NCBI GenBank assembly: GCA_009469675.1
Contig: SSSZ01000099.1
Span: 43,796-107,795, forward strand
Source: Azonexaceae bacterium
GTDB taxonomy: Bacteria > Pseudomonadota > Gammaproteobacteria > Burkholderiales > Rhodocyclaceae
Reading direction: 5' to 3'
DNA length: 64,000 bases
The translations under genes were made by a program, and so were the position numbers. Position 1 is the first letter of the stretch. Every line of letters starts with the position of its first letter. Of the stretch, positions 55,804-64,000 are shown piece after piece. The notes beneath the pieces are model-generated. The model was given only the letters and a program-made list of their open reading frames with translations, was not told where the DNA came from and did no database searches.

Positions 55804-56427
55804 ATGGTTTCGGACAGTTTGATCGTCGAGTTCGACAAGGTGCTGCGCACAGTCCTGGCACCGGCCCGCAGTCGCCGGCCGGTGCCCGGCGACGGGGCGC
55901 CCGAGCCTTCTCTCAGCGACGAAGCGCGGCGCCACGCCGTGGGCTTGATGCGGGTCAACCACTGCGGCGAAATCTGCGCCCAGGCCCTGTACCAGGGGCA
56001 GTCGCTGACCTCGCGCAATCCTGAGGTGCGCGACGCTTTGCGCCAGGCAGCCGACGAGGAAACCGAGCATTTGGCCTGGACCGAGCAGCGGATCGCCGAA
56101 TTGGGCGGGCGCAAGAGTCTGCTCAATTTTTTCTGGTATGGCGGCGCCCTGACCATGGGGCTGATCGCCGGCCGCCTGGGCGAACGCTGGAATCTCGGTT
56201 TTCTTGCCGAGACCGAGCGCCAGGTCGAGGCGCATCTTGACGGCCATTTGGCCAGCCTGCCGGCCGAGGACGGCCGATCGCGGGCGATTGTCGATCAAAT
56301 GCGACTGGACGAAATCAAGCACGCCGATACCGCCTGCGCGCTCGGGGCGGCGGAGTTGCCGCCGCCGGTCAAGCGGGCGATGCGCCTGGCAGCCGGCTTC
56401 ATGACCCGAACCGCGTACTACCTGTAA
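55804..56427 (+). CDS. coq7: Demethoxyubiquinone hydroxylase Coq7
   Basis: A 207-residue di-iron enzyme of ubiquinone synthesis. Iron ligands lie in HCGEICAQ (Glu56), EETEH (Glu86/His89) and DEIKHADT. The hydrophobic [16 protein letters not shown] helix suits membrane contact. Presence of Coq7 implies aerobic ubiquinone production. Its TAA stop is shared with copy 3 of the dispersed element. Confidence 0.95.
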   Translation: MVSDSLIVEFDKVLRTVLAPARSRRPVPGDGAPEPSLSDEARRHAVGLMRVNHCGEICAQALYQGQSLTSRNPEVRDALRQAADEETEHLAWTEQRIAELGGRKSLLNFFWYGGALTMGLIAGRLGERWNLGFLAETERQVEAHLDGHLASLPAEDGRSRAIVDQMRLDEIKHADTACALGAAELPPPVKRAMRLAAGFMTRTAYYL

Positions 56428-56528
56428 TACCCATTCGCTTTCAATCCGATCCTTTGTCGACTTCGCCTTGCCGTGCTCCAGCACTGACTTCGGCTCGCCT
56501 TCGTGTCTCGATTTGAAGGCCGATGAGT
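56427..56528 (+). repeat. Dispersed palindromic element, copy 3
   Basis: Left end ATACCCATTCGCTTTCAA begins on the last base of the coq7 TAA stop. The centre GTGCTCCAGCAC is identical to copy 1. The right end, ATTTGAAGGCCGATGAG, is decayed: the inverted repeat is lost after TTTGAAGG. The position directly at a stop codon repeats that of the other two copies. Confidence 0.82.
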
Positions 56529-56616
56529 AGAAGAAGCGTCACCCGCCGGCACCACTGTGCCTGCTAACCTGGGGCGCGGTAACTCCCTTTGGGTGTTGAT
56601 CGCAGCCTGAATCCCC

Positions 56617-57045
56617 TCAGCTTTCTTCGACGATTTCAAAGTCGTGGGTGATTTCGGCGGTCTTCCCGAGCATGATCGACGCCGAACAGTATTTGTCCTT
56701 GGAGAGTTCGATCGCCCTCGCCACAGCTTCGGGTTTGAGTTGTTTGCCGCGAACCGTGAAGTGGAAGTGAATGTGCGTAAACACCTTGGGGTCGCTAGCG
56801 GCGCGCCGGGCTTTGAGTCCGACCTCGCAGCCGCTGACCTGGTGGCGGCCTTTTTTCAGGATTAGAACCACATCGAAGGCGGTGCAGCCGCCGGTTCCGG
56901 CCAGGATCATCTCCATGGGCCGGGGCGCCAGGTTTCGGCCGCCGGCTTCGGGGGCGCCATCCATCACCACGGCGTGGCCGCTGCCGGTTTCGCCGACAAA
57001 GGACATGCCGCCCTCGCTGCCGAGCCATCTGACGGTGCATTCCAT
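56617..57045 (-). CDS. OsmC/Ohr-family peroxidase-like protein
   Basis: A 142-residue OsmC-fold protein. Family cysteines are present as GGCTAFD (Cys54) and KYCSASIM (Cys119), the pair that reduces organic hydroperoxides. The segment NLAPRPMEMILAGTGG is typical of the YhfA-like branch, whose substrate is not known. ATG 57045. It lies alone between the repeat and an AT-rich region. Confidence 0.9.
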   Translation of the reverse strand: MECTVRWLGSEGGMSFVGETGSGHAVVMDGAPEAGGRNLAPRPMEMILAGTGGCTAFDVVLILKKGRHQVSGCEVGLKARRAASDPKVFTHIHFHFTVRGKQLKPEAVARAIELSKDKYCSASIMLGKTAEITHDFEIVEES

Positions 57046-57170
57046 GCTTCATCTCCCAAATAAGAGGGCGAATTGTAGCTCAGCCAGGCCGTGGGCGGTG
57101 TTTCGGGGCGCAATGCTGCACTGCAGCAATATGGCTGCGGGTATTGAGGCGATTTGACTCGTCGTCCTGG

Positions 57171-57247
57171 GTTAATCATTCGTTAATCGTCATCTGTAAC
57201 TGAAATTAATTGTATTAAACATAATATGTTAGTGTTGATTAACGAAT
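57171..57247. promoter_or_regulatory. AT-rich region with nested inverted repeats
   Basis: Perfect 11-bp arms ATTCGTTAATC (57178-57188) and GATTAACGAAT (57237-57247) enclose AACATA-A-TATGTT (57218-57230). A direct repeat GTTAATC occurs at 57171 and 57182. The interval is strongly AT-rich compared with all neighbours. Part of the 505-bp osmC-rplM gap. A likely protein-binding region for the divergent osmC-type gene and/or the small RNA downstream. Confidence 0.55.
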
Positions 57248-57293
57248 TAAATTCATTGATAAAAATAATGTTGCGGCGATGCACAAAAAAAGC

Positions 57294-57322
57294 TTGATTT
57301 TGGCTTTGGGTTTCGGCACAAT
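57294..57322 (+). promoter_or_regulatory. Promoter of the putative small RNA
   Basis: TTGATT (57294-57299, 4 of 6) and CACAAT (57317-57322, 4 of 6), 17-bp spacer. An alternative lies upstream: TTGATT (57235) with GATAAA (57258). Either would feed only the terminator at 57413. Confidence 0.5.
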
Positions 57323-57328
57323 GCGAAG

Positions 57329-57440
57329 CGTACGAACCGAGGTCGTTCAGCAGCAAGCAAGCGGCGGAAGTTCAGATTTGTCTCCTCCACCCTCCTCCTT
57401 TGGTGTGGATTTACGCGGCTCTCCGAGCCGCGTTTTTTTT
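57329..57440 (+). ncRNA. Putative trans-acting small RNA with CU-rich anti-SD segment
   Basis: A short unit of about 110 nt from the predicted start to the terminator, with no credible reading frame. Its middle is CTCCTCCACCCTCCTCC (57382-57398), complementary to Shine-Dalgarno sequences, the kind of unpaired seed used by several Hfq- or ProQ-linked small RNAs. The 3' end is a stable terminator with eight T, which also fits Hfq binding. Followed at 37 bp by an independent rplM promoter. Class unknown. Confidence 0.55.
57413..57440 (+). terminator. Strong rho-independent terminator
   Basis: Perfect 9-bp stem ACGCGGCTC/GAGCCGCGT, 3-base loop, eight consecutive T. It ends the putative small RNA; no protein gene precedes it on this strand since coq7, nearly 1 kb upstream. 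Confidence 0.92.
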
Positions 57441-57476
57441 GCCTGCGCGGGATTGGGCCGGGTGCTTCCAAGTCCA

Positions 57477-57506
57477 TTGACACGCTGTTTCGACTTTGAA
57501 TATAAT
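57477..57506 (+). promoter_or_regulatory. Consensus promoter of rplM-rpsI
   Basis: TTGACA (57477-57482) and TATAAT (57501-57506), both perfect, 18-bp spacer, 45 bp before the rplM start. Confidence 0.9.
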
Positions 57507-57550
57507 CTGCGGCTTTCTGTAATCAGCACCCCATAAAAAGGACGGCACAG

Positions 57551-57979
57551 ATGAAAACTTTTTCCGCCAAACCACATGAGGTGACGCGCGAGTGGTTTGT
57601 GGTGGATGCCACGGACAAGGTGCTCGGCCGCCTCGCCACCGAAATCGCTCGCCGCCTGCGCGGCAAGCACAAGGCTATCTACACCCCGCACGTTGATACC
57701 GGCGATTTCATCGTCGTCACCAATGTCGAAAAGATCGTTGTTACCGGTAACAAGGCCGAAGACAAGAAGTACTACCGTCACTCCGGTTATCCCGGCGGCG
57801 TTTCGGAAACCAACTTCAAGAAGATGCAACAGCGCTTCCCGGGCCGTGCCCTGGAAACCGCGGTCAAGGGCATGCTGCCGAAGGGTCCCCTCGGCTACGC
57901 CATGCTGAAGAAACTGAAGTGCTATGCCGGCAACGCGCATCCGCACACTGCCCAGCAGCCCAAGGCGCTGGAAATCTAA
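57551..57979 (+). CDS. rplM: 50S ribosomal protein L13
   Basis: 142 residues, family length. Marks: [29 protein letters not shown] and the [17 protein letters not shown] signature. L13 is an early assembly protein of the large subunit; the partner gene rpsI follows after 10 bp. Codon use is biased toward highly expressed forms (AAG, CGC/CGT). Confidence 0.99.
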   Translation: MKTFSAKPHEVTREWFVVDATDKVLGRLATEIARRLRGKHKAIYTPHVDTGDFIVVTNVEKIVVTGNKAEDKKYYRHSGYPGGVSETNFKKMQQRFPGRALETAVKGMLPKGPLGYAMLKKLKCYAGNAHPHTAQQPKALEI

Positions 57980-57989
57980 GGGGTAGCAA

Positions 57990-58382
57990 ATGGCTGAAAG
58001 TTATTTCTACGGTACCGGCCGTCGCAAAAGCGCCGTCGCCCGTGTGTTCATGAAGCGTGGTTCCGGCGCCATCGTCGTCAACGGCAAGCCGGTCGATGAG
58101 TTCTTCTCCCGCGAAACCGGCCGCATGATCGTGCGCCAGCCGCTGGAACTGGTCGATCAGCTCAAGGGCTTCGATATCAAGGTCAACGTCACCGGCGGTG
58201 GCGAATCCGGCCAGGCCGGCGCCGTTCGTCACGGTATCACCCGCGCCCTGATCGAGTACGACGTGGCCCTGAAGCCCGCCTTGTCCAAGGCCGGTTTCGT
58301 GACTCGCGATGCCCGTGAAGTCGAACGCAAGAAGGTCGGGTTCCACAAGGCCCGCCGCCGCAAGCAGTTCTCCAAGCGCTGA
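57990..58382 (+). CDS. rpsI: 30S ribosomal protein S9
   Basis: 130 residues. The start [13 protein letters not shown] and the C-terminal [17 protein letters not shown], which reaches the P-site tRNA, are diagnostic. Co-transcribed with rplM. Confidence 0.99.
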   Translation: MAESYFYGTGRRKSAVARVFMKRGSGAIVVNGKPVDEFFSRETGRMIVRQPLELVDQLKGFDIKVNVTGGGESGQAGAVRHGITRALIEYDVALKPALSKAGFVTRDAREVERKKVGFHKARRRKQFSKR

Positions 58383-58404
58383 TCCGCTTCGGAACGGCCC
58401 CAGC

Positions 58405-58428
58405 AAAAGCCGCCTCAGGGCGGCTTTT
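58405..58428 (+). terminator. Terminator of rplM-rpsI
   Basis: 10-bp stem AAAAGCCGCC/GGCGGCTTTT with a 4-base loop, 22 bp after the rpsI stop. A-tract and T-tract on the stem make it usable in both directions. Confidence 0.88.
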
Positions 58429-58454
58429 GGCTTTTCTGGAGGGCGGGTTATGAT
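58427..58454 (+). promoter_or_regulatory. Possible argC promoter
   Basis: TTGGCT (58427-58432) and TATGAT (58449-58454) with a 16-bp spacer, starting on the last bases of the rpsI terminator and 25 bp before the argC start. Confidence 0.45.
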
Positions 58455-58478
58455 TCGCAGCTTGACTGGAGAGTAAGC

Positions 58479-59507
58479 ATGATAAAAGTTGGTATTGTCG
58501 GCGGCACCGGATATACCGGTGTCGAATTGCTCCGCCTTCTGGCCCAGCACCCGGATGTCCGGGTGACCGCCATTACTTCCCGGGGCGATGCCGGGACGCC
58601 GGTGGCGTCGATGTTCCCCAGCCTGCGGGGCCGTGTCGACCTGGCTTTCGAAGATCCTGCGGCGGCCGACCTCAAGCAGTGCGATCTGGTGTTTTTCGCG
58701 ACCCCCAATGGGATTGCCATGCAGCAAGCCCCGGCGCTTCTCGAAGCGGGCGTGCGGGTGATCGATCTGGCGGCCGACTTCCGCATTCGCGATGTCGCCG
58801 AGTGGGAAAAATGGTACGGCATGAAGCATGCCTGCCCCGAGTGGGTTGCCCGGGCCGTCTATGGCCTGCCCGAGGTTTATCGCGAGCAGGTTAAGGGGGC
58901 GCAGTTGATCGCCAACCCGGGGTGTTATCCCACCGCCGTCCAGCTCGGCTTTCTGCCGCTGGTCAAGGCCGGCCTGGTGGATTGCGGGAGCCTCATCGCC
59001 GACGCCAAGTCCGGCGTGTCCGGGGCGGGGCGCAAGGCCGAAACCCATATTCTTTTTTCCGAGGCCGCGGACAATTTCAAGGCCTACGGCGTACCGGGCC
59101 ATCGGCATCTGCCGGAAATCCGCCAGGGTCTCGGTCAGATGGCGGGTGCTCCGGTGGGTCTGACTTTCGTTCCCCATCTGACGCCGATGATTCGCGGCAT
59201 CCACGCCACCCTTTATGCGCGGATCGGCCGCGAAGCTGATTTTCAGGCCGCCTTCGAAGCCTGTTATGCCGCCGAGCCCTTTGTGGACGTGCTGCCGGCG
59301 AAGTCTCATCCCGAGACTCGTTCGGTCCGTTCGGCCAACGTCTGCCGCATTGCGGTGCATCGTCCCCAGGGCGGCGACACCCTGGTGGTCCTGTCGGTCA
59401 TCGACAACCTGGTCAAAGGCGCGGCCGGGCAGGCGGTCCAGAACATGAACATCATGTTCGGTCTGGACGAAACCCGGGGCCTATGCCAACTCCCGCTGTT
59501 ACCCTGA
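58479..59507 (+). CDS. argC: N-acetyl-gamma-glutamyl-phosphate reductase
   Basis: The third step of arginine synthesis. 342 residues with the NADP-binding GGTGYTGVE (8-16), catalytic Cys149 in NPGCYPTA and the [16 protein letters not shown] segments. It is placed after rpsI, common in betaproteobacteria. The 3' end overlaps the next gene by 25 bp. Confidence 0.97.
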   Translation: MIKVGIVGGTGYTGVELLRLLAQHPDVRVTAITSRGDAGTPVASMFPSLRGRVDLAFEDPAAADLKQCDLVFFATPNGIAMQQAPALLEAGVRVIDLAADFRIRDVAEWEKWYGMKHACPEWVARAVYGLPEVYREQVKGAQLIANPGCYPTAVQLGFLPLVKAGLVDCGSLIADAKSGVSGAGRKAETHILFSEAADNFKAYGVPGHRHLPEIRQGLGQMAGAPVGLTFVPHLTPMIRGIHATLYARIGREADFQAAFEACYAAEPFVDVLPAKSHPETRSVRSANVCRIAVHRPQGGDTLVVLSVIDNLVKGAAGQAVQNMNIMFGLDETRGLCQLPLLP

Positions 59508-60223
59508 AGTTGCGCCGCTTCCGGCGGCGCTTCGGGATTACGGCGCCGCGGGTGGCGGTGCGCACCCACATTCCCTGGCAGTGGTACGCCGCCGGCGTGC
59601 TGGCGCTGACCCTGGCGATTACCGCGATCGCCTGGTCCATTGCCCAGCGGGGGGAAAAGGCGCAGTTGCAGCAGGAAATCGGGCGGCTTGAGGACCGGCT
59701 CAAGCTCGCCGCACAGGAACTCCAGGAATTGCGGGCGGCGGTGGGGACGGAGCAAAGCGGCGTCCAGATGGAGCGATCCGCCAAACAGCAGTTGCACTCC
59801 CGAGTCAAACTCCTGGAGGGGGAAAACGCCAGTCTCAAGGAAGATATCGCCTTCTTCGAACGCCTGGTGCCGCCGGCCGGGGGGGCGGAGGCGGCGGTTC
59901 GCATCGAGCGCCTAAGGGTGGTCGCCGAAGCCGAACCGGAACGCTACCGCTACCGCCTGTTGGTCGGCTTTGTCGCCAACAAGCAGGTCAAGGACTTCAA
60001 GGGGCGTCTGCAGCTTGCCATCAGCTATAGTCTGGCCGGCCGCGACCAGTTGATGACTTTGCCGGGTGGGCACGAATCGCCGCCGGAATACGGCATCGAA
60101 GTCCGCCATTTTCTCCGCAAGGAAGGCGTTTTTGCCCTCCCTGCCGGGGCGAAGCTCAGGGGGGTCGAAGCCCGGATTTTGCAAAGTGATACACTGAAGG
60201 CAAAACGATCGGCCCAGCTCTAG
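59483..60223 (+). CDS. DUF6776-type bitopic coiled-coil protein
   Basis: A 246-residue protein: cytoplasmic basic tail (1-32), one membrane helix (about 34-53), a coiled coil (about 58-130) and a periplasmic beta domain (about 135-240). The layout resembles PilN/MshJ-like scaffolds but no such motif is present. ATG 59483 lies in argC, giving translational coupling. It precedes bactofilin by 9 bp, which hints at a shared cytoskeletal or envelope role (inference). Confidence 0.8.
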   Translation: MPTPAVTLKLRRFRRRFGITAPRVAVRTHIPWQWYAAGVLALTLAITAIAWSIAQRGEKAQLQQEIGRLEDRLKLAAQELQELRAAVGTEQSGVQMERSAKQQLHSRVKLLEGENASLKEDIAFFERLVPPAGGAEAAVRIERLRVVAEAEPERYRYRLLVGFVANKQVKDFKGRLQLAISYSLAGRDQLMTLPGGHESPPEYGIEVRHFLRKEGVFALPAGAKLRGVEARILQSDTLKAKRSAQL

Positions 60224-60232
60224 GAGAACGCC

Positions 60233-60634
60233 ATGTTTGGAAAACGCAGCGAAAACAAGCCCCAGAACCGCATCGACAGTTTGATTGGAGCGGGAACGGT
60301 GGTCGAAGGCAGTATCCGTTTTACCGGCGGATTGCGCATTGACGGCGAGGTCAAGGGCAATGTCGTCGCCACCGAAGGTGCGACCTCGTCCACCCTCGTG
60401 CTGAGCGAGCAGGCGCGCATCGAAGGTTCCGTGGACGTCGCGCATTTTGTCATCAACGGCACGGTGGCAGGCCCGGTGAGAGTTTCCGAATCGCTGGAAA
60501 TGCAGCCCCGGGCGCGCATTGTGGGCGATGTTGAGTACACGCTGATCGAAATGCACCAGGGGGCGGTGATCGAGGGGCGACTGGTTCACCAATCGGGAAA
60601 GTCCGTGGAACTAAAGTTGGCGGCCTCAAACTAA
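60233..60634 (+). CDS. Bactofilin
   Basis: A 133-residue polymer-forming cytoskeletal protein: a beta-helical core (about 18-125) of repeating GxxVEGxIxxxGxLxIDGxVxG units (for example [16 protein letters not shown]). Bactofilins assemble without nucleotide and localise wall enzymes. Here the gene is close to an M23 endopeptidase (61.1 kb, opposite strand), a recurrent association in proteobacteria. Confidence 0.93.
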   Translation: MFGKRSENKPQNRIDSLIGAGTVVEGSIRFTGGLRIDGEVKGNVVATEGATSSTLVLSEQARIEGSVDVAHFVINGTVAGPVRVSESLEMQPRARIVGDVEYTLIEMHQGAVIEGRLVHQSGKSVELKLAASN

Positions 60635-60639
60635 TTCAT

Positions 60640-60668
60640 TTGACTGCCGTTCCCACGGCTCGCATAAT
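60640..60668 (+). promoter_or_regulatory. Promoter of erpA
   Basis: TTGACT (60640-60645) and CATAAT (60663-60668), each 5 of 6, 17-bp spacer, in the 61-bp gap after bactofilin. No IscR-type dyad was recognised. Confidence 0.75.
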
Positions 60669-60695
60669 CTGCCCGTTTTTTTCCAGGAGTCCCCC

Positions 60696-61046
60696 ATGAA
60701 CGCCGTTACCGAAATGCCTGCCCCCCTCGTGTTTACCGAAAGCGCCGCCAACAAGGTCAAGGAATTGATCGAAGAGGAAGGCAACCCCGGGCTGAAATTG
60801 CGCGTCTTCGTGACCGGCGGCGGTTGTTCCGGGTTTCAGTACGGCTTCACCTTCGACGAGGAAGTCAACGAAGACGATACGGCCATGGAAAAGAACGGCG
60901 TCACGCTGCTGATCGATCCCATGAGCTACCAGTATCTGGTCGGAGCGGAAATCGATTTCACCGAGGGTTTGGAGGGCTCGCAGTTCGTCATCCGCAATCC
61001 CAACGCCACGTCCACCTGTGGCTGCGGCTCATCGTTTTCGGCCTGA
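60696..61046 (+). CDS. erpA: Iron-sulfur cluster insertion protein ErpA
   Basis: A 116-residue A-type carrier with the three cluster cysteines Cys44 ([10 protein letters not shown]), Cys108 and Cys110 (TCGCGSSF). The N-terminus and [18 protein letters not shown] match ErpA rather than IscA or SufA. It supplies clusters to apo-enzymes such as IspG/H. Confidence 0.95.
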   Translation: MNAVTEMPAPLVFTESAANKVKELIEEEGNPGLKLRVFVTGGGCSGFQYGFTFDEEVNEDDTAMEKNGVTLLIDPMSYQYLVGAEIDFTEGLEGSQFVIRNPNATSTCGCGSSFSA

Positions 61047-61118
61047 GCGGCGTTACCGGAAACCAGTCGGGCGGCCCAGGCCGCCCGATTTCGTTTACCC
61101 GCCGGGCTTCGGCGCCGA

Positions 61119-62429
61119 TCAGTCCAGGGCCGCCAGATTGGCCGTCCCGAGGAGGGTCAGGTGGGTGAGCAGTGGTGCCGACTGGGTTTTAAAACGCGCC
61201 AACGCCGCGCCTTCAAGGGGAATGGCAGTGGGCAGGTTCACCGCCAGCGGATTGACCTGCTGATTGTTGATGCGAAACTCGTAATGCAAATGGGGCCCGG
61301 TGGCCCAGCCGGTTTGTCCCACGTAGCCGATGGTGTCGCCCTGGTTTACCCGGCTGCCCTTGCGGATGCCGCTGGCAAAGCCTTTGAGATGCCCGTAGGC
61401 AGTGGAGTGGCTGCCGCTGTGCCGAATTATCACCACGTTGCCGTATCCGCCCTGGCTGCCCGCAAATTCAATCTGCCCGTCGCCCGTGGCCCGGACCCGG
61501 GTGCCGCTGGGGGCGCCGTAATCGACGCCTTTGTGGGCCCGCCATTGCTGCAGGATGGGGTGAAAGCGCAGGGCAAAACCCGAGGTCACCCGGGAAAATT
61601 CCAGCGGGGAACGGAGAAAGGCCTTGCGCAGGCTCTTGCCTTCGGCGGTGTAGTACGCCCCTTTGCCCTCCTGGTCGAACCACAGGGCGCGGTGGGTTTT
61701 GCCGTTGTTGGTGAATTCGGCGGCGAGAATCCGGCCGCTGCGGGCCGGTTGGCCCCGCAGGTAGTTCATCTCGAAGACCATGGAAAACCGGTCGCCCTTG
61801 CGGAGATCGCGGTGGAAGTCGATTTCGCCGCCGAAGATTTCGGCCATCTGGATCGCCACGTTGTCGGGGATTCCGGCGCCGTCGGTGGCGGCGAAAAGGG
61901 AGCTGCGGATTTCCGCCGTTTTCATCACGGTGTGGGTTTCGAAGCGTAGCGGTACGGTCTTGGCGCTTAGCGCTCCCCCAACGCGCTCGACACTCAGGGC
62001 CGATTCTCCACCGTTCAAGGGAAAGTGCAGGGCGACCAGATCGCCGCTTGCCGTGGTTTGGGCGACCACCACCTTGCCCGGAACCAGTTGCTGGTAGAGC
62101 GCTTGGGTCTGGGCGCTGGTCCGGACGAAATAGAGGGCTTCGCCCTCCTGAATGCCCAAGCGGTTGAGAAGCGCAGCGACGGTGTCGCCGCGCTGGATCT
62201 TCTCTTCGCGCAGGAAAACATGGTCGCTGCCGACAACCGGTTTGGCGCTTTCGAGGGCTAGCTGCTCGACCACCATGCGGGTTCCGGGCAGGCCGTCGGC
62301 CGGTGCGACGGCAATGGCCCCCGCCATGCCGAGGGCCGATGCGGCGCCAGCGACGCCGATGGTCCAGCGGTGCTGCTTGATTCGGTCGATGAGGGTCGTC
62401 GATTGCGCTAGAATGCCGCTCTTTTCCAT
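61119..62429 (-). CDS. M23 peptidoglycan endopeptidase (MepM-like)
   Basis: A 436-residue exported or anchored protein: membrane segment (about 22-42), an OapA/LysM-like domain (about 70-160), and a LytM domain (about 285-400) with intact zinc ligands His299, Asp303 (HKGVDYGAP) and His380/His382 (GPHLHYEF). Unlike the EnvC protein at 4.1 kb it should be an active endopeptidase. Divergent from tyrS; a bactofilin gene lies about 500 bp past its 3' end. Confidence 0.93.
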   Translation of the reverse strand: MEKSGILAQSTTLIDRIKQHRWTIGVAGAASALGMAGAIAVAPADGLPGTRMVVEQLALESAKPVVGSDHVFLREEKIQRGDTVAALLNRLGIQEGEALYFVRTSAQTQALYQQLVPGKVVVAQTTASGDLVALHFPLNGGESALSVERVGGALSAKTVPLRFETHTVMKTAEIRSSLFAATDGAGIPDNVAIQMAEIFGGEIDFHRDLRKGDRFSMVFEMNYLRGQPARSGRILAAEFTNNGKTHRALWFDQEGKGAYYTAEGKSLRKAFLRSPLEFSRVTSGFALRFHPILQQWRAHKGVDYGAPSGTRVRATGDGQIEFAGSQGGYGNVVIIRHSGSHSTAYGHLKGFASGIRKGSRVNQGDTIGYVGQTGWATGPHLHYEFRINNQQVNPLAVNLPTAIPLEGAALARFKTQSAPLLTHLTLLGTANLAALD

Positions 62430-62513
62430 TGAATTAATGACTTGGCTCCCAAAGTTGCGGGGCAGTTTAGCAGATTTCGCCAGGTCGGCAGATCGGGATT
62501 TCAGGGGAGTGTC

Positions 62514-63713
<1,200 letters not shown>

Positions 63714-63775
63714 CTGATTTTTCGCGGATGCCGGGCGGGCGAGAAAATTGTTTGCGGAATTATTTCGAAAAAGTG

Positions 63776-63803
63776 TTGACCGCCGGAAACGCCCCCGTAT
63801 AAT
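63776..63803 (+). promoter_or_regulatory. rRNA operon promoter P1
   Basis: TTGACC (63776-63781) and TATAAT (63798-63803), 16-bp spacer, followed by a GC-rich discriminator (GCGCACC), as in growth-rate-controlled rrn promoters. An AT-rich, UP-like stretch (GAAAATTGTTTGCGGAATTA) lies just upstream. Confidence 0.85.
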
Positions 63804-63881
63804 GCGCACCTCTTCACCGCAACACGGCGCTGCCGCAAGGTTCTCCGGGTGACGGGAAGAAAAAGAAGTTGAACGGAAGTG

Positions 63882-63910
63882 TTGACGAGATGTGAGAGAC
63901 GCTTCATAAT
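63882..63910 (+). promoter_or_regulatory. rRNA operon promoter P2
   Basis: TTGACG (63882-63887) and CATAAT (63905-63910), 17-bp spacer, about 107 bp downstream of P1. Tandem promoters are usual for rrn operons. Confidence 0.75.
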
Positions 63911-63948
63911 TCCGCTTCTTCGCTGATCGCGACAAGGTGATGCGGCGA

Positions 63949-63963
63949 TGCTCTTTAAAAATT
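63949..63963 (+). promoter_or_regulatory. rrn antitermination boxA
   Basis: TGCTCTTTAAAAATT matches the boxA that loads NusB/NusE and sets up rRNA antitermination and processing. It shows that the leader of an rRNA operon reaches the right end; the 16S gene begins beyond base 64000. Confidence 0.85.
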
Positions 63964-64000
63964 GGAACAACCGATAGGTGTGGGTGTCTTGATGCGAAGC

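Noticed and set aside
57279..57536. Possible 85-residue protein over the small-RNA region
   Set aside because: It reads through the strong terminator and into the rplM promoter, has no ribosome site and no resemblance to known proteins.
63949..64000. Start of the 16S rRNA gene
   Set aside because: The boxA leader is present, but the conserved AGAGTTTGATC start does not occur before the window ends.

Overview
The window is a GC-rich chromosomal segment with dense, well-spaced housekeeping genes. Gene content (secB with grxC, cytochrome c4, msrPQ, coq7, bioBC, engB-hemB, a split pilBCD cluster plus a separate MSHA-type pilus locus) points to a betaproteobacterium, most likely of the Rhodocyclales. 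This is an inference from gene families and order; no rRNA sequence is present to confirm it.

Layout. 1-9.1 kb: end of nrdR, ribD, a leftward envC-ctpA-hypothetical-moeB operon, then a rightward arsR-type regulator, rhodanese, grxC, secB, SH3 protein, gpsA run, and trmL. 9.2-25.8 kb: a complete mannose-sensitive-haemagglutinin (MSHA) type IV pilus locus, ordered mshE-G-F-B-A-C-D-O-P-Q then mshI-(pilN-like)-J-K-L-M-N, with an O-oligosaccharyltransferase-like gene facing its end. MshE carries a tandem MshEN domain of the kind that binds cyclic di-GMP. The locus has no prepilin peptidase; the one in the window (43.9 kb, in pilD-pilC-pilB) probably serves both pili. 27.7-39.3 kb: comF facing bioB-bioC, msrPQ, HDOD and CBS proteins, cytochrome c4, engB, hemB, slmA, a HAD phosphatase, argB and an HTH protein. 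39.3-49.9 kb, mostly leftward: hsp20 with a heat-shock promoter, nudB, a barstar-type inhibitor with a secreted ribonuclease, aspS, DUF502 protein, fmdB-type protein, pilDCB, a CNNM-type protein and a CcsA-type protein. 49.9-64 kb: ffh, a lytic transglycosylase, proS, rppH, CBS and CNP1-like proteins, coq7, osmC-type protein, a probable small-RNA gene, rplM-rpsI, argC, a DUF6776-type protein, bactofilin, erpA, an M23 endopeptidase, tyrS, and the tandem promoters and boxA leader of an rRNA operon whose 16S gene lies beyond the right edge.

The less ordinary items are non-coding. (1) An orphan transcription unit at 57.29-57.44 kb has a promoter, a CU-rich anti-Shine-Dalgarno-like segment and a strong terminator. 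(2) A roughly 100-bp dispersed palindromic element occurs three times, each copy starting on the last base of a stop codon. (3) A strongly structured 165-bp stretch lies between ffh and the transglycosylase. (4) A 32-bp inverted repeat stands in front of the pilus locus. (5) An AT-rich interval with nested inverted repeats precedes the small-RNA candidate. Among proteins, the secreted RNase/barstar pair set between aspS and nudB and the pilin-glycosylation candidate beside the MSHA locus deserve most attention.
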